Assembly: GCA_041402125.1 (NCBI GenBank)
Contig: JAWKSY010000003.1
Location: forward strand, 62,001-126,000
Length of the DNA stretch: 64,000 nucleotides
Source of the DNA: JAWKSY01 sp041402125
Lineage (GTDB): Bacteria > Planctomycetota > GCA-002687715 > DRQF01
Reading direction: 5' to 3'
This document shows positions 8,338 through 16,950 of the stretch, one piece after another (position 1 is the stretch's first letter; every line of letters begins with the position of its first letter). Below the pieces are notes generated by a model, which saw nothing but the letters and a program-made list of their open reading frames with translations, was not told the DNA's origin and ran no database searches. A program made the translations under genes and the position numbers.

Positions 8338-10205
8338 GACGTCCCACCCCTCTCCCCGCGGTCGCGCTCCTCGGGCTCTTCCTGACCCTCCTCTCGTCCG
8401 CCTCCGTCGCGGCCCAGTCGCCGCGACCGGAGCCGGAAGGTCTCGACGCGGTGATCGAGTTCCTCGAGCTCCGGGAGGCGCCCCTTCGCGACGCGCTCCG
8501 GCTGATCGCCGACGAAGCCGGGATCAACCTCGTCGCCTCCGAGGAGGCGGCGGAGAAGTCGGTCGACATCTTCGTGCAGAACCTCACCGTCCGGCAGACG
8601 ATCGAGTCGCTCGCCAAGAGCTACGGCATGTGGTACCGGGTCGACGACGACAGCGGCGTCGTGCGCGTGATGACGGCCCGCGAGCTCCAGCGGGACATCG
8701 TCCTCTTCCGCGACGAGAAGACCGCGGTCTTCACCATGCTCTTCCCGAACGCGCTCGACGTCGCGCTCGCCATCCGCAACCTCTTCGGCGACCGGGTCGA
8801 GCTGAGCCTCGACCGCGACGCGCTCGACGACGAGTACTTCGAGATGAACCAGCGCTTCCAGCGCTTCGATCTGCTCGATCGACGGGGGCAGAGCCTGGGG
8901 ATCCTCGATGGCGGGTCCACCTACGTCCAGGGCGGCGGCAACCTCCAGGGCGGCCTCTCGAACCTCGGCCGAGACGAGGGGCGGAACCGTCTCCGACGCG
9001 ACGCGAACGGCCGCGACGAGTACGCCGGACGCGATCGTCGACTTGACGAACAGCGGGCCCCGAACCTCACCCCGGATCAGATCGCGGCTCTCCAGCAGCT
9101 CGCCGACCAGGAGAGCGGCCGGCCCCTGATCGATCCGATCGTCCTCGACCGGCTCCAGGGAGCGCGGACCTCGATCTACGTGACGCTGCTTCGCCGCAGC
9201 AACACCATCGCGGTGCGCAGTTCGGACGCCGTCGCCCTCGAGGAGATCGAGAAGCTCGTCCACCGCCTCGACACCCCGGTGCCCCAGGTGCTGCTCGAGG
9301 TCAAGGTGCTGAGCGTCGAGCTCGGTGACGACGAGCAGACGGCCTTCGACTTCAGCTTCGACGACGGCAACAGCAGCGCCGGCGTGAACGGCCTCGACTT
9401 CCTCACCGGTTCCGGCGGAGCGGGCGGCCTGATCTACCGATTCGTCAACGATCAGTTCCTCGCGCGCCTGCAGGCCGTTCGCAGCCGGAAGAAGATGACC
9501 ACCCTGGCCTCGCCGACCCTGCTGGTCTCGAGTTCGGAGGTCGCCCGGCTCTTCGTCGGCGAGGAGCGGCCGGTCGTCCGCAACATCGCGACGCAGACGA
9601 CCGTCAACCAGAACGTGGTCACGACGACCCCGAGCAGCACCGTCGAGACGCGCCCGGTGGGCACGACGCTCCTCATCACCCCGAACGTGAACGCCGACCG
9701 CACGGTCACCCTTCGCATCCTGCAGGAGACCTCCGAGATCCGGCGCGGCGCGGCCACGATCCCCGTCGTCACCGGCAACGGCAACGTGATCGACCAGCCC
9801 GTCGACGTCGTCGGTTCGCGCTCGGTGTCGGGCACCGTGGTGGCGAAGGACGGACTCGCCCTCGCCCTCGGCGGCCTCGTCGAGGAGGGCGTCCGGGAGG
9901 ACGTCTCGGGCGTGCCGATCCTGATGGACATCCCGCTCCTCGGACTCGTCTTCCGCCATGACGAGGAGATCACCTATCGCCGCGAACTCGTCGTCCTCGT
10001 CCGACCCCACGTGCTCTTCACCGCGCAGGAGGGCGAGGCCATCTCGCGGCAGCTCGCCGACGATCTCGTCCATCCCTCGGCGCCGAGCCTCGGCGGGAGT
10101 CTCGGCGTGCGCGATCCGGAGCAGGAGGTGAAGTCCGGTCTTCCCGACGAGGCCCTCCGACGGCACCTGAAGTTCCTCGGCGGCAAGGCGGAGCCCCGTC
10201 GATGA
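8334..10205 (+). CDS. gspD: Outer-membrane secretin, GspD/PilQ family
   Basis: The 623-residue product has a signal peptide (cleavage near ASVAAQ), an STN-like N-domain (LREAPLRDALRLIADEAGINLV), further N-domains interrupted by a Gly/Gln/Arg-rich low-complexity insert (about residues 190-240), and a C-terminal secretin domain with ASPTLLVSSSEVARLFVGEE, VGTTLLITPNVNADRTVTL and a final FRHDEEITYRRELVVLVRP. Secretins form the outer-membrane gate for the pseudopilus. The residues after the beta-barrel (about 565-623) may be a pilotin-binding S-domain-like tail. The following lipoprotein gene, which overlaps by four bases, could be a pilotin or assembly factor (inference). Confidence 0.93.
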   Translation: MRRPTPLPAVALLGLFLTLLSSASVAAQSPRPEPEGLDAVIEFLELREAPLRDALRLIADEAGINLVASEEAAEKSVDIFVQNLTVRQTIESLAKSYGMWYRVDDDSGVVRVMTARELQRDIVLFRDEKTAVFTMLFPNALDVALAIRNLFGDRVELSLDRDALDDEYFEMNQRFQRFDLLDRRGQSLGILDGGSTYVQGGGNLQGGLSNLGRDEGRNRLRRDANGRDEYAGRDRRLDEQRAPNLTPDQIAALQQLADQESGRPLIDPIVLDRLQGARTSIYVTLLRRSNTIAVRSSDAVALEEIEKLVHRLDTPVPQVLLEVKVLSVELGDDEQTAFDFSFDDGNSSAGVNGLDFLTGSGGAGGLIYRFVNDQFLARLQAVRSRKKMTTLASPTLLVSSSEVARLFVGEERPVVRNIATQTTVNQNVVTTTPSSTVETRPVGTTLLITPNVNADRTVTLRILQETSEIRRGAATIPVVTGNGNVIDQPVDVVGSRSVSGTVVAKDGLALALGGLVEEGVREDVSGVPILMDIPLLGLVFRHDEEITYRRELVVLVRPHVLFTAQEGEAISRQLADDLVHPSAPSLGGSLGVRDPEQEVKSGLPDEALRRHLKFLGGKAEPRR

Positions 10206-11356
10206 GGCGAGCGCGCGCCGGAATCCTCGTCGTCGTCCTCGGCGTCGCCGCCGGTTGCCGCAGCCCCGAGAGCGGGGATCTCGGACCGACGCCGCAGGTG
10301 CGGGTCGAGGGCAGCCAGATCGCCACCGGCTCTCCGGAGCGGCTGGCGGACTTCGTCGGCCGGCTCCGCGAGATCCCCCCGGCGGCCGTCGTCGCGCGCC
10401 TCGTGGAGCGGAATCCCGATCTCGCCCTGGCCGCGCTGCGAGGCGAGGGGGGACTCGAGGAGGGAGCGCGGCGTCGGCTCCTCGCCTTCTATCCGTCACC
10501 CGCGGAAGGCGAGGAGGACGGACGCGCCGCGACGCTCGCCGCGATCGAGGCGGCCCGGATCCAGGGCGCCTACGATTCCGCGGCGGAGATCGCGGAGGAC
10601 GCGGGCTGGGATCACGCGGCCCTGCACTGCCGACTCGACGCCCTCGAACGTCAGACTCCCGGGGCCGACGGCGCGGCCTTCGCGCGGGCGCTCGAACTGG
10701 CCGACCGGGTGAACGGACCCGCGGCCTGGGCGCGGCTTCTCGCGCTCGACGGCGGAGACTGGCCGGCGCGGGCGTCCCTTCCCGGCCGGGCCGAGGCCTG
10801 GGCGCGCTCGGCGCGTCTCTCCCTCGAGCGAGGTGACGCCTGGAGCGCCTTCCTCGGCTGGCGGCGGGCCCGGGCGATCGCTCCGGATCACCACTTCGCG
10901 GACGACTGGCGTCTCGGCGCCGGCCGCGCGCTCCTCGAGCTGGGACGTCCGGCCGAGGCGGCGCTCGAGATCGCGCCGCTCCGGTCCGCCGGAGGCGATC
11001 ACGCCCGTTCCGCCGAGGCCCTCCTCGGCACGATCGAGGCCCGGCTCGATCATCTGTCGCGAGCGATCGGCCACTTCGAGGCGGCCCTGGCGGGCGACGA
11101 CGGCTGGGACGGAGCCGGTCGCGCCCTCGCCGACTGGGCGACGACCGAGCTCCTCGCCGGCCGCGACCCCGCGGGACTCGAGCTGCTCACGCGCGCGGCC
11201 GAGCGACTGGAACGCGACGCCGACTGGGAGGCGCTGGCGACGCTGCTCGCCAACGAGATCGCCTGGGCCGAGGCGCGCGACCACGGGGAGCTCGCCGGGG
11301 CGGCGCGCTCGCGGCTCGCGAGGCTACGCGAGGAGGAGGGCGTCGAGGTCCGCTGA
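10202..11356 (+). CDS. Repeat-rich lipoprotein closing the secretion operon
   Basis: The 384-residue product has a lipoprotein signal with lipobox VAAGC (Cys19). The rest is Ala/Leu/Arg-rich helical sequence with tandem helix pairs (for example AWARSARLSLERGDAWSAFLGWRRAR and GRALLELGRPAEAALEI) that read as degenerate TPR or Sel1-like repeats. It overlaps gspD as ATGA and is the last gene of the operon. TPR lipoproteins act as pilotins or secretin-assembly factors in related systems (for example PilF/PilW), so a similar role is likely but unproven. No catalytic motif is seen. Confidence 0.6.
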   Translation: MRRARAGILVVVLGVAAGCRSPESGDLGPTPQVRVEGSQIATGSPERLADFVGRLREIPPAAVVARLVERNPDLALAALRGEGGLEEGARRRLLAFYPSPAEGEEDGRAATLAAIEAARIQGAYDSAAEIAEDAGWDHAALHCRLDALERQTPGADGAAFARALELADRVNGPAAWARLLALDGGDWPARASLPGRAEAWARSARLSLERGDAWSAFLGWRRARAIAPDHHFADDWRLGAGRALLELGRPAEAALEIAPLRSAGGDHARSAEALLGTIEARLDHLSRAIGHFEAALAGDDGWDGAGRALADWATTELLAGRDPAGLELLTRAAERLERDADWEALATLLANEIAWAEARDHGELAGAARSRLARLREEEGVEVR

Positions 11357-11369
11357 CCCCGAACGGAGA

Positions 11370-11597
11370 TCACCAGCGGTCGATCTTCCAGTCCACCCAG
11401 AGATCCTCGACCTTCTTCCGCGCCCAGGGCGTCCGTCGCAGGAACTTCAGGCTCGAGCGGATCGAGGGCTCGTGCGTGAAGCAGCGGATCGGGATCCAGC
11501 TCCCGAGGTCGTCCCAGCCGAATTCGTCGACGAGCTCGGTGAGGAGCTGCTCGAGCGTCACCCCGTGCAGGGGATTGCGGGGCTGCTCCTCGCTCAT
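11370..11597 (-). CDS. VF530-family (DUF2132) small DNA-binding-like protein
   Basis: The 75-residue product contains the family signature almost end to end: NPLHGVTLEQLLTELV, then RCFTHEPSIRSSLKFLR, then TPWARKKVEDLW. VF530-type proteins are short helical proteins of unknown cellular role whose fold resembles DNA-binding or SANT-like domains. The start codon overlaps the stop of the upstream GNAT gene by four bases in ATGA fashion, so the two are translated together. It converges with the secretion operon, with only 13 bases between the stops. Confidence 0.88.
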   Translation of the reverse strand: MSEEQPRNPLHGVTLEQLLTELVDEFGWDDLGSWIPIRCFTHEPSIRSSLKFLRRTPWARKKVEDLWVDWKIDRW

Positions 11598-12100
11598 GCG
11601 TTGCCGTCCTCGTTTCCCGCGAGAAGCAGCTTCAGCTTGGGCCCCGCGAAGACGAACCCCTCGCGCTCGTAGAAGACGCGCGTGCGCGTCCAGCGCGGGT
11701 CCTCCGGGATCGCGACGTCGATGCGACGCCAGCCTCTCTCGCGACCCCGCTCGGCCGCGGCCGCGATGAGGGCCGCACCGACCCCGTCCGAGCGGTGCTC
11801 CGGCCGGACGTAGAGCTCGTTGATGATCCCCGCCGCGCCGCCCGCGTAGAAGGCGAAGGTCTCGACGAGGGTCAAGGTGCCGAGCGCCCGACCCGCCGCG
11901 TCCTCGGCCAGGAACACCGAGTGTCCGTCCGACCGGCTCCGCGCCCGCGCGGCGAGACCGGCGCGATCGAGGCGTCCGCTCTCGCGCGCCTCGTCGCCGA
12001 GCTCGTCGAGCAGGGCCTGGACGAGCTCCAGCGCCGGATCGAGGTCGTCCCGGACGGGATCGAGGACGCGGATGCGAAAGGGAGCCGGGGAAGAGGTCAA
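11594..12100 (-). CDS. GNAT-family N-acetyltransferase
   Basis: The fold is recognised from FRIRVLDPVRDD at the start, a central ALGTLTLVETF strand, and the acetyl-CoA motif A region IINELYVRPEHRSDGVGAALI, followed by the C-terminal RVFYEREGFVFAGPKLKLLL. No ATG lies near the domain start. A TTG at 12100 preceded by GGAG about 10 bases upstream is the best initiation site and gives 168 residues. Longer in-frame extensions would run deep into the neighbouring gene and are not believable. GNAT enzymes move an acetyl group from acetyl-CoA to an amine; the substrate cannot be told. It is coupled to the VF530-type gene. Confidence 0.8.
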   Translation of the reverse strand: MTSSPAPFRIRVLDPVRDDLDPALELVQALLDELGDEARESGRLDRAGLAARARSRSDGHSVFLAEDAAGRALGTLTLVETFAFYAGGAAGIINELYVRPEHRSDGVGAALIAAAAERGRERGWRRIDVAIPEDPRWTRTRVFYEREGFVFAGPKLKLLLAGNEDGNA

Positions 12101-12122
12101 GGCGAGGTCGCTCCGACGATCA

Positions 12123-14132
12123 TCACTTCGGAAGAGCCTCGAAGGGGAACTCGACCTCGAGTCCGGCCCGCGCGTCGAGGGTCCGCCGCGACACACGGTA
12201 ACCCGGACAACGGGCCTCGACGATGATCTCTCCGGCCGGAACGCGGAACTCCCAGGCGCTTCCCCAGCGCTCGGTGAAGACGTAGGCATCGTCGTGCAGG
12301 GGGCGTCCCTTCGCATCGAGGATGCGGAAGCCGTAGGGCCCGGAAGCACCGGTCGGCTTGAACTTCACCAGGACCCCGGCGGCGAGTCGGATGACGAGGT
12401 CCTCGCCGGGAGGACGGGCATCGACCGGGACGAGCGCCGGAGCGTGCGGCTCCGACTCGATCGAGAGGAGACCCGGCACCGGGGCGACCGACCTCATCTC
12501 GAAACGCCCCTCGGCATCGGTCCGGACGAGGCCCCTCCCCGGATGGGAGGTCACCTCGCCGGCCTCGGTCAGGAGCCGGACGGCGGCCCCGAGGATCGGA
12601 TCACCGGCCGCATCGACGACGCGGCCGCGGATCCGACCCGTCGCGGGCCGCAGGCGCACCGTGACGGACGTCGGGGTTCCGTCCTCCCGCAGCTCGAGGC
12701 GCGAGAAGCTCGCCGCCCGGCCGGGACTCGACACCGCCAGCGTCGCCGGACCGAGCCGCAGGTCCGAGAGCGTCGCCCGGCCTCCCTCGTGCGGACCTTC
12801 CGACCGCTGGGCGTGCCCCCAAGGCGCGAGCGGATCGCCGAGCCCGGTGGAGATCTCGATCGTCGCGTCGCTGACGGCGTCACCGCTCGCGTCGTCGATC
12901 AGGACGACCTCGAGACCCCGGCGCGGCTCGAGCGCCGGCAGGGCGGAGAGGTCCACGACGAGATCCCGCTCGTCCTGGTCCGTCGTGATCTCGTACTTCG
13001 CGACGCGCGCGCGCCCGACCCAGAGGGAGATCCAGCGGAGCTTCGGCCCGTCGAGACCGATCTCGTAGGTCGATCGGGCGAGGTCGACCTTGCCGCTCCG
13101 GTGGCCCAGATTGAGGTAGTTCGGATCCTCATCCGGATCGGAGTAGTCGGCGTAGACCTGCACTCCGTTCGTCCGGCGCCATCGCGCGTGCTCCTCGCCG
13201 GCGATGCGCCGCGCCTGCTCGTCGAAGTCGACGAGCGCGCCGCTCTCGTCGACGATCCGCCCGTTCAGACGTCGCGCCGGAGTCAGCGTGAAGTCGCAGC
13301 GGACCTCTCGTTGCCCCTCGAGCGGCTTCACGTCCTTCCAGGTCGACTCGTAGCCCTCGAGCGAGTTGATCGAAGGGTGGAATCCGACGAAGGGCAGGGG
13401 AGGGGTGCGATAGCGTCCCTCGGCGTCGGTCGCAGCCGCGCAGACGTGGGAGTAGCGCTTGCCGTCGGCGCTGGCGGAGACGTGGATCGGCACCTCCGGC
13501 AACGGCTTCCCGTCCCGGTCGCGGACCTCTCCGAAGATCACGGTCCCCGTCTGGACGACGATCTCGACCTCGGTCTCCTCGCCCTCGAGTCGCACGCCGC
13601 CGCGCAGGCCGAAGCCGATCTCGGGGTGATGGGCCCCGACCTGGACCACCTGAGCTCCTTCGGGCGCCGGGATGACGAAGCGCCCCTCGGCGTCGCTGCG
13701 GCCCCGGACCCTCGGATCCGAGTGGCGGGCGCCGATCGCGTAGACGAAGGAGGGCAGCACGTCGAGGAGACCGGTCCCGGCCGGCTCGCAGAAGAGGTCC
13801 ACTCCGGCGAGTCCGGTCCCGTTCGCGTCCCGGACCCGCCCTCGGATCCGACGGGCGGTCGTCTCCTCCTCGACCGTCGTCGGCCCCGCGTCCGGCGCGG
13901 GTCCCTCCGGTTCGACCTCGGCGTCCCTCGATTCACGCTTCGCCGCGTCGGGCAACGCAGCCCCTTCACCGGCCGCGGCACGCCGCGCCCCACGTGTCTC
14001 GTCCGTCCCCGTCGCGTCCTCGTGCTCGATGGCGAGCGTGTCCTCGCCCTGCGACCGGAGGTAGACGAAGGTCCCCAGACCGGCCAGCAGACCGACGAGG
14101 CAGAGAACGAGGACGAGGGTCGAGCGCGACAT
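12123..14132 (-). CDS. Membrane-anchored carboxypeptidase-regulatory-like repeat protein, copy 1
   Basis: The start at 14132 has GGGAG six bases upstream; an ATG six bases earlier (14138) is also in frame. The 669-residue product has an N-terminal membrane anchor or uncleaved signal (LVLVLCLVGLLAGLGTFVYL), an acidic/Pro linker, and a series of CarboxypepD_reg-like beta-sandwich modules marked by G-x-V-x-D-x-x-G openings and D-A-E-G-R-F/Y strands (IRGRVRDANGTGLAGV, SDAEGRFVI, TDAEGRYRTPP, IRGRVVDAAGDPILGA, TDAEGRFEM). Such modules are usually structural or carbohydrate-binding. The gene is a close paralogue of the next gene upstream. A strong hairpin lies right at its ribosome site. Confidence 0.72.
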   Translation of the reverse strand: MSRSTLVLVLCLVGLLAGLGTFVYLRSQGEDTLAIEHEDATGTDETRGARRAAAGEGAALPDAAKRESRDAEVEPEGPAPDAGPTTVEEETTARRIRGRVRDANGTGLAGVDLFCEPAGTGLLDVLPSFVYAIGARHSDPRVRGRSDAEGRFVIPAPEGAQVVQVGAHHPEIGFGLRGGVRLEGEETEVEIVVQTGTVIFGEVRDRDGKPLPEVPIHVSASADGKRYSHVCAAATDAEGRYRTPPLPFVGFHPSINSLEGYESTWKDVKPLEGQREVRCDFTLTPARRLNGRIVDESGALVDFDEQARRIAGEEHARWRRTNGVQVYADYSDPDEDPNYLNLGHRSGKVDLARSTYEIGLDGPKLRWISLWVGRARVAKYEITTDQDERDLVVDLSALPALEPRRGLEVVLIDDASGDAVSDATIEISTGLGDPLAPWGHAQRSEGPHEGGRATLSDLRLGPATLAVSSPGRAASFSRLELREDGTPTSVTVRLRPATGRIRGRVVDAAGDPILGAAVRLLTEAGEVTSHPGRGLVRTDAEGRFEMRSVAPVPGLLSIESEPHAPALVPVDARPPGEDLVIRLAAGVLVKFKPTGASGPYGFRILDAKGRPLHDDAYVFTERWGSAWEFRVPAGEIIVEARCPGYRVSRRTLDARAGLEVEFPFEALPK

Positions 14133-14141
14133 CACCATCTC

Positions 14142-14184
14142 CCGTCGTGGTCCGCGTCGGACCTTCCCATGCGGACCACGACGG
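14142..14184 (-). promoter_or_regulatory. 14-bp perfect inverted repeat abutting the ribosome site of the 14132 gene
   Basis: Arms 14142-14155 and 14171-14184 are exact reverse complements (14 bp, GC-rich) with a 15-base loop. On the minus strand the 3' arm runs into the GGGAG ribosome site of the gene starting at 14132. No T-run follows, so it is a poor intrinsic terminator. It may instead control translation or act as a processing or attenuation hairpin between the two tandem paralogues. Confidence 0.55.
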
Positions 14185-14301
14185 CACGAAGTCGGACCAC
14201 CGTCGCCTCTCGCACCGAGCGGCCGTTCGACGCGGGCCTTTGCCTCTCCTTACCTTCATTCCCGGGCGAAGGTCCGATCAGGAGACACGCCGCGACGACC
14301 T

Positions 14302-16317
14302 TCACTTCACCAACCGCTCCAGCGGAAGCTCCACTTCGAGACCGCGTCGAGCCTTGACCTTCCTCGTCGACGGTCGATGGCCCGGGCAGACGACTTCGAC
14401 GATGAGGTCCGTTTCCGGCACGCGAAGGGCCAGGGCGGGGACCCACCGCGTCATGAAGTCGCGGTGGTCGTCGTGCAGCGGGCGGCCCCGGGAGTCGAGA
14501 ACCCGGAAACTGAAGGGCCCCTTCGCCCCGGTCGGTTGCAAGACGATCACGACTCCCGGGTCGAGCTTCACCAGCAACTCCTCGCCCGGGGGCGTCGCAT
14601 CGACGGCGATCAGGACCGGTGCATCGTCGTAGGGCGCGACCGACAGGAGGCCCGCGACCGGCGCCAGGTGCTCCATCTCGAATCGACCCTCGACATCCGT
14701 CCGGACGAATCCCGTCCAGGGATCCGAGGTCAGCTCACCGTCCGGAGTGAGGAAGCGGAGCCTCGCCTTCGGGATCGGCGCGCCTTCCGCATCGACCACG
14801 CGCCCGCGCAGTCGCCCCGTGGCGGGCCGGAGCCGGACCGTGACGGACGCGGGCGTCCCGTCCTCTCGCAGCTCGAACCGGGCGAAGCCCACCGCGCGAC
14901 CCGGGCTGCGCACGGTCATGATCGCCGGACCGTGTCGCAGATCCGTGAGTCGGGCGCGTCCGCCGGGATGGGGACCCTCGCGCGTCTGCTGCATTCCTCG
15001 GGTGCGCATCGGGTCGTCGGTGCCGGTCCAGATGTCGATCGTCGCGTCCTCGACCGGACTCGAGGTGGCGTCGTCGACCAGGATGACCTCGAGGCCCCGT
15101 CGCGGCTCGAGCGGCGGCAGGGCCGCGAGGTCGACGACGAGATCGCGTTCGTCCTCGCCCTCGGTGATCTCGTACTTCGCGACGAGGGCCGGCCCGACCC
15201 GGAGGGAGATCCAGCGGAACGAGTCGTCGTCCAGTTCGATCTCGTAAGTGGACCGAGCGACGTCCAGCTTCCCCTCCCGGTGGAAGAGCCGGTTGTAGTT
15301 CAGATCCTCACCCGGATCACGGGGGTCGGCGAAGATCTTCAGTTCGTTCCCGGCGAGCCACCGAGCGTGGTCGTTGCCGGCGATCCGGATCGCCTGGGCC
15401 GCGAAGTCGACGAGCTTCCCCTCCTCGCCCACGACCCGCCCGAAGAGCCGACGCGCCGGTTCCAGGGTGAAGTCCTGACGCACCTCGCGCTGGTGCGGCA
15501 CGGGCACGAGATTCCCGCCAAGCTTGCTCCGGTAGCCCGGGACGCGCGGCACCGAGAGTCGGAACAGGGGATACGGAAGGGGGTGGGTCCGGTAGGCACC
15601 CATCGCATCCGTGGTCGCGGTCGCGACCTCGATGATGCCGCCTTCGGCGATCATCGCGCTGACATGGACCGTCACCTCGGGGATCGCATCCCCGCTCGCG
15701 GATCGGACCTCGCCGAAGATGACGACTCCCGACGCCATCTCCACCCGCACGTCGGTGAGCGGTCCTCGGAGCCGGACGCCGCCCTCGAGCCCGAAACCGT
15801 GGACCGGGTGGAAGACGCCCACCTGAACGACCTTCGCTCCCTTCGGCGCCGCGAACCGGAACCGCCCCTCGACGTCGCTCGTCGCCCTTCGATCCGGGTC
15901 GCGCCGGGCCTCGTCCGAAGACGCGCCGAGGGCCGCGGTGAAGCGGCGCCACTCGTCGAGCGGCCCCGCTCCCACGGCTTCGCAGAAGATCTCCGCGTCG
16001 GCGATCCCGAGCCCGTCGGCGCCGACGACGACGCCTCGGATTTCCCGGGCCTCCTCCTCGACGACCGGCTCCGGCCCGACCTCGACCTCGTCGGTCTCGG
16101 ACGGCGGACTTCCGTCGTTCGGCCTCGGGATCGTCGTCGGCTCATCGAGACTCTCGCCGCGCGAGCGTCGCGCTTCGCGAGAGCCCCCTTCGACGCGTGA
16201 AAGACCGTCATCGAGATCGGGGGCCGACGGGCCGGAGGAACGGAGGAAGACGAAGAGCGCGAGAGAGACGACCAGCAGCAGGAGGAGCGCGGCGATGATC
16301 GGAGCGGAAGGCCTCAT
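14302..16317 (-). CDS. Membrane-anchored carboxypeptidase-regulatory-like repeat protein, copy 2
   Basis: ATG 16317 is preceded by GAGGAG. The 671-residue product has an N-terminal membrane helix (IIAALLLLLVVSLALFVFL), an acidic linker, and the same series of beta-sandwich modules as its downstream neighbour, with matching landmarks: REIRGVVVGADGLGIADA, SDVEGRFRFAAP, RLRGRVVDAEGAPIPKA, TDVEGRFEMEHLAPVAGLLS, and an ending LEVELPLERLVK where copy 1 has LEVEFPFEALPK. The near-equal length and collinear motifs show a tandem duplication. A surface or periplasmic structural role is likely; no enzyme motif is visible. Confidence 0.72.
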   Translation of the reverse strand: MRPSAPIIAALLLLLVVSLALFVFLRSSGPSAPDLDDGLSRVEGGSREARRSRGESLDEPTTIPRPNDGSPPSETDEVEVGPEPVVEEEAREIRGVVVGADGLGIADAEIFCEAVGAGPLDEWRRFTAALGASSDEARRDPDRRATSDVEGRFRFAAPKGAKVVQVGVFHPVHGFGLEGGVRLRGPLTDVRVEMASGVVIFGEVRSASGDAIPEVTVHVSAMIAEGGIIEVATATTDAMGAYRTHPLPYPLFRLSVPRVPGYRSKLGGNLVPVPHQREVRQDFTLEPARRLFGRVVGEEGKLVDFAAQAIRIAGNDHARWLAGNELKIFADPRDPGEDLNYNRLFHREGKLDVARSTYEIELDDDSFRWISLRVGPALVAKYEITEGEDERDLVVDLAALPPLEPRRGLEVILVDDATSSPVEDATIDIWTGTDDPMRTRGMQQTREGPHPGGRARLTDLRHGPAIMTVRSPGRAVGFARFELREDGTPASVTVRLRPATGRLRGRVVDAEGAPIPKARLRFLTPDGELTSDPWTGFVRTDVEGRFEMEHLAPVAGLLSVAPYDDAPVLIAVDATPPGEELLVKLDPGVVIVLQPTGAKGPFSFRVLDSRGRPLHDDHRDFMTRWVPALALRVPETDLIVEVVCPGHRPSTRKVKARRGLEVELPLERLVK

Positions 16318-16360
16318 CTCGATCTCCTCGTTCCGACCGAAGCTCTTCCGGCGGCCAGGA

Positions 16361-16882
16361 TCACCATTCGCCCGCGTAAGCCGTCTCGCCGCCCTCGACG
16401 ATGAGATCCGAGGCGTCGTGGAGGCGGGTCAGGATCTGGCGGAGGTGCAGGCGGTCGTGGTCGAGCCAGGAGGCGAGAAGGTCGCGGGCGCCGATCGCGC
16501 CGAAGCGCGGGTGGAGGTGGATGCGGTGCCAGTCCGCGTCGGTCTGCTCGCGAAGCCAGGCGACGGAGTCGCGACGGGCGGCGGCGAAGGACTCGAGGGT
16601 CGCGGCGAGATCGCGGGAAGCCCAGTCGCGACCGGCGACGCGGGCTTCGGGGTCGATGCCGGGCCAGGGGCGGCCGGGATCCTCGAGGGTCGAGGCGACC
16701 CGGAGGCGGAAGTCCTCCGTCTCCTCGTCGAGCAGATGACCGTAGATCTCGGCGATGCACCAGCCGCCGCGGCTCGGCACCCAGCGGACGAGTTCGCGCT
16801 CGAGGCCGCGGCCGAGCTCGACGAGCGTCCGACCCTGGGCCTCGAGGAGATCCGCCGCGCGGGCGACTTCGCTGACGTCCAT
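16361..16882 (-). CDS. DinB-like four-helix-bundle protein
   Basis: The 173-residue product begins with GGAGG seven bases upstream of ATG. It has the DinB/YfiT layout: a long first helix, then IAEIYGHLLDEETEDF with the first His (His49), a middle WHRIHLHPRFG, and a third His pair in SWLDHDRLHLRQI. Together these could form the three-His metal site of the superfamily. Members include thiol-dependent transferases (bacillithiol or mycothiol S-transferases) and maleylpyruvate isomerase-like proteins, and many are uncharacterised. No thiol biosynthesis gene lies nearby, so the substrate is unknown. Confidence 0.75.
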   Translation of the reverse strand: MDVSEVARAADLLEAQGRTLVELGRGLERELVRWVPSRGGWCIAEIYGHLLDEETEDFRLRVASTLEDPGRPWPGIDPEARVAGRDWASRDLAATLESFAAARRDSVAWLREQTDADWHRIHLHPRFGAIGARDLLASWLDHDRLHLRQILTRLHDASDLIVEGGETAYAGEW

Positions 16883-16950
16883 TCCACGTCCTCCGTCGGG
16901 ACGGGGTCAGCGTACCAGGGATCGTGGGAGTCGTGCGAGCGGGACGGGGG

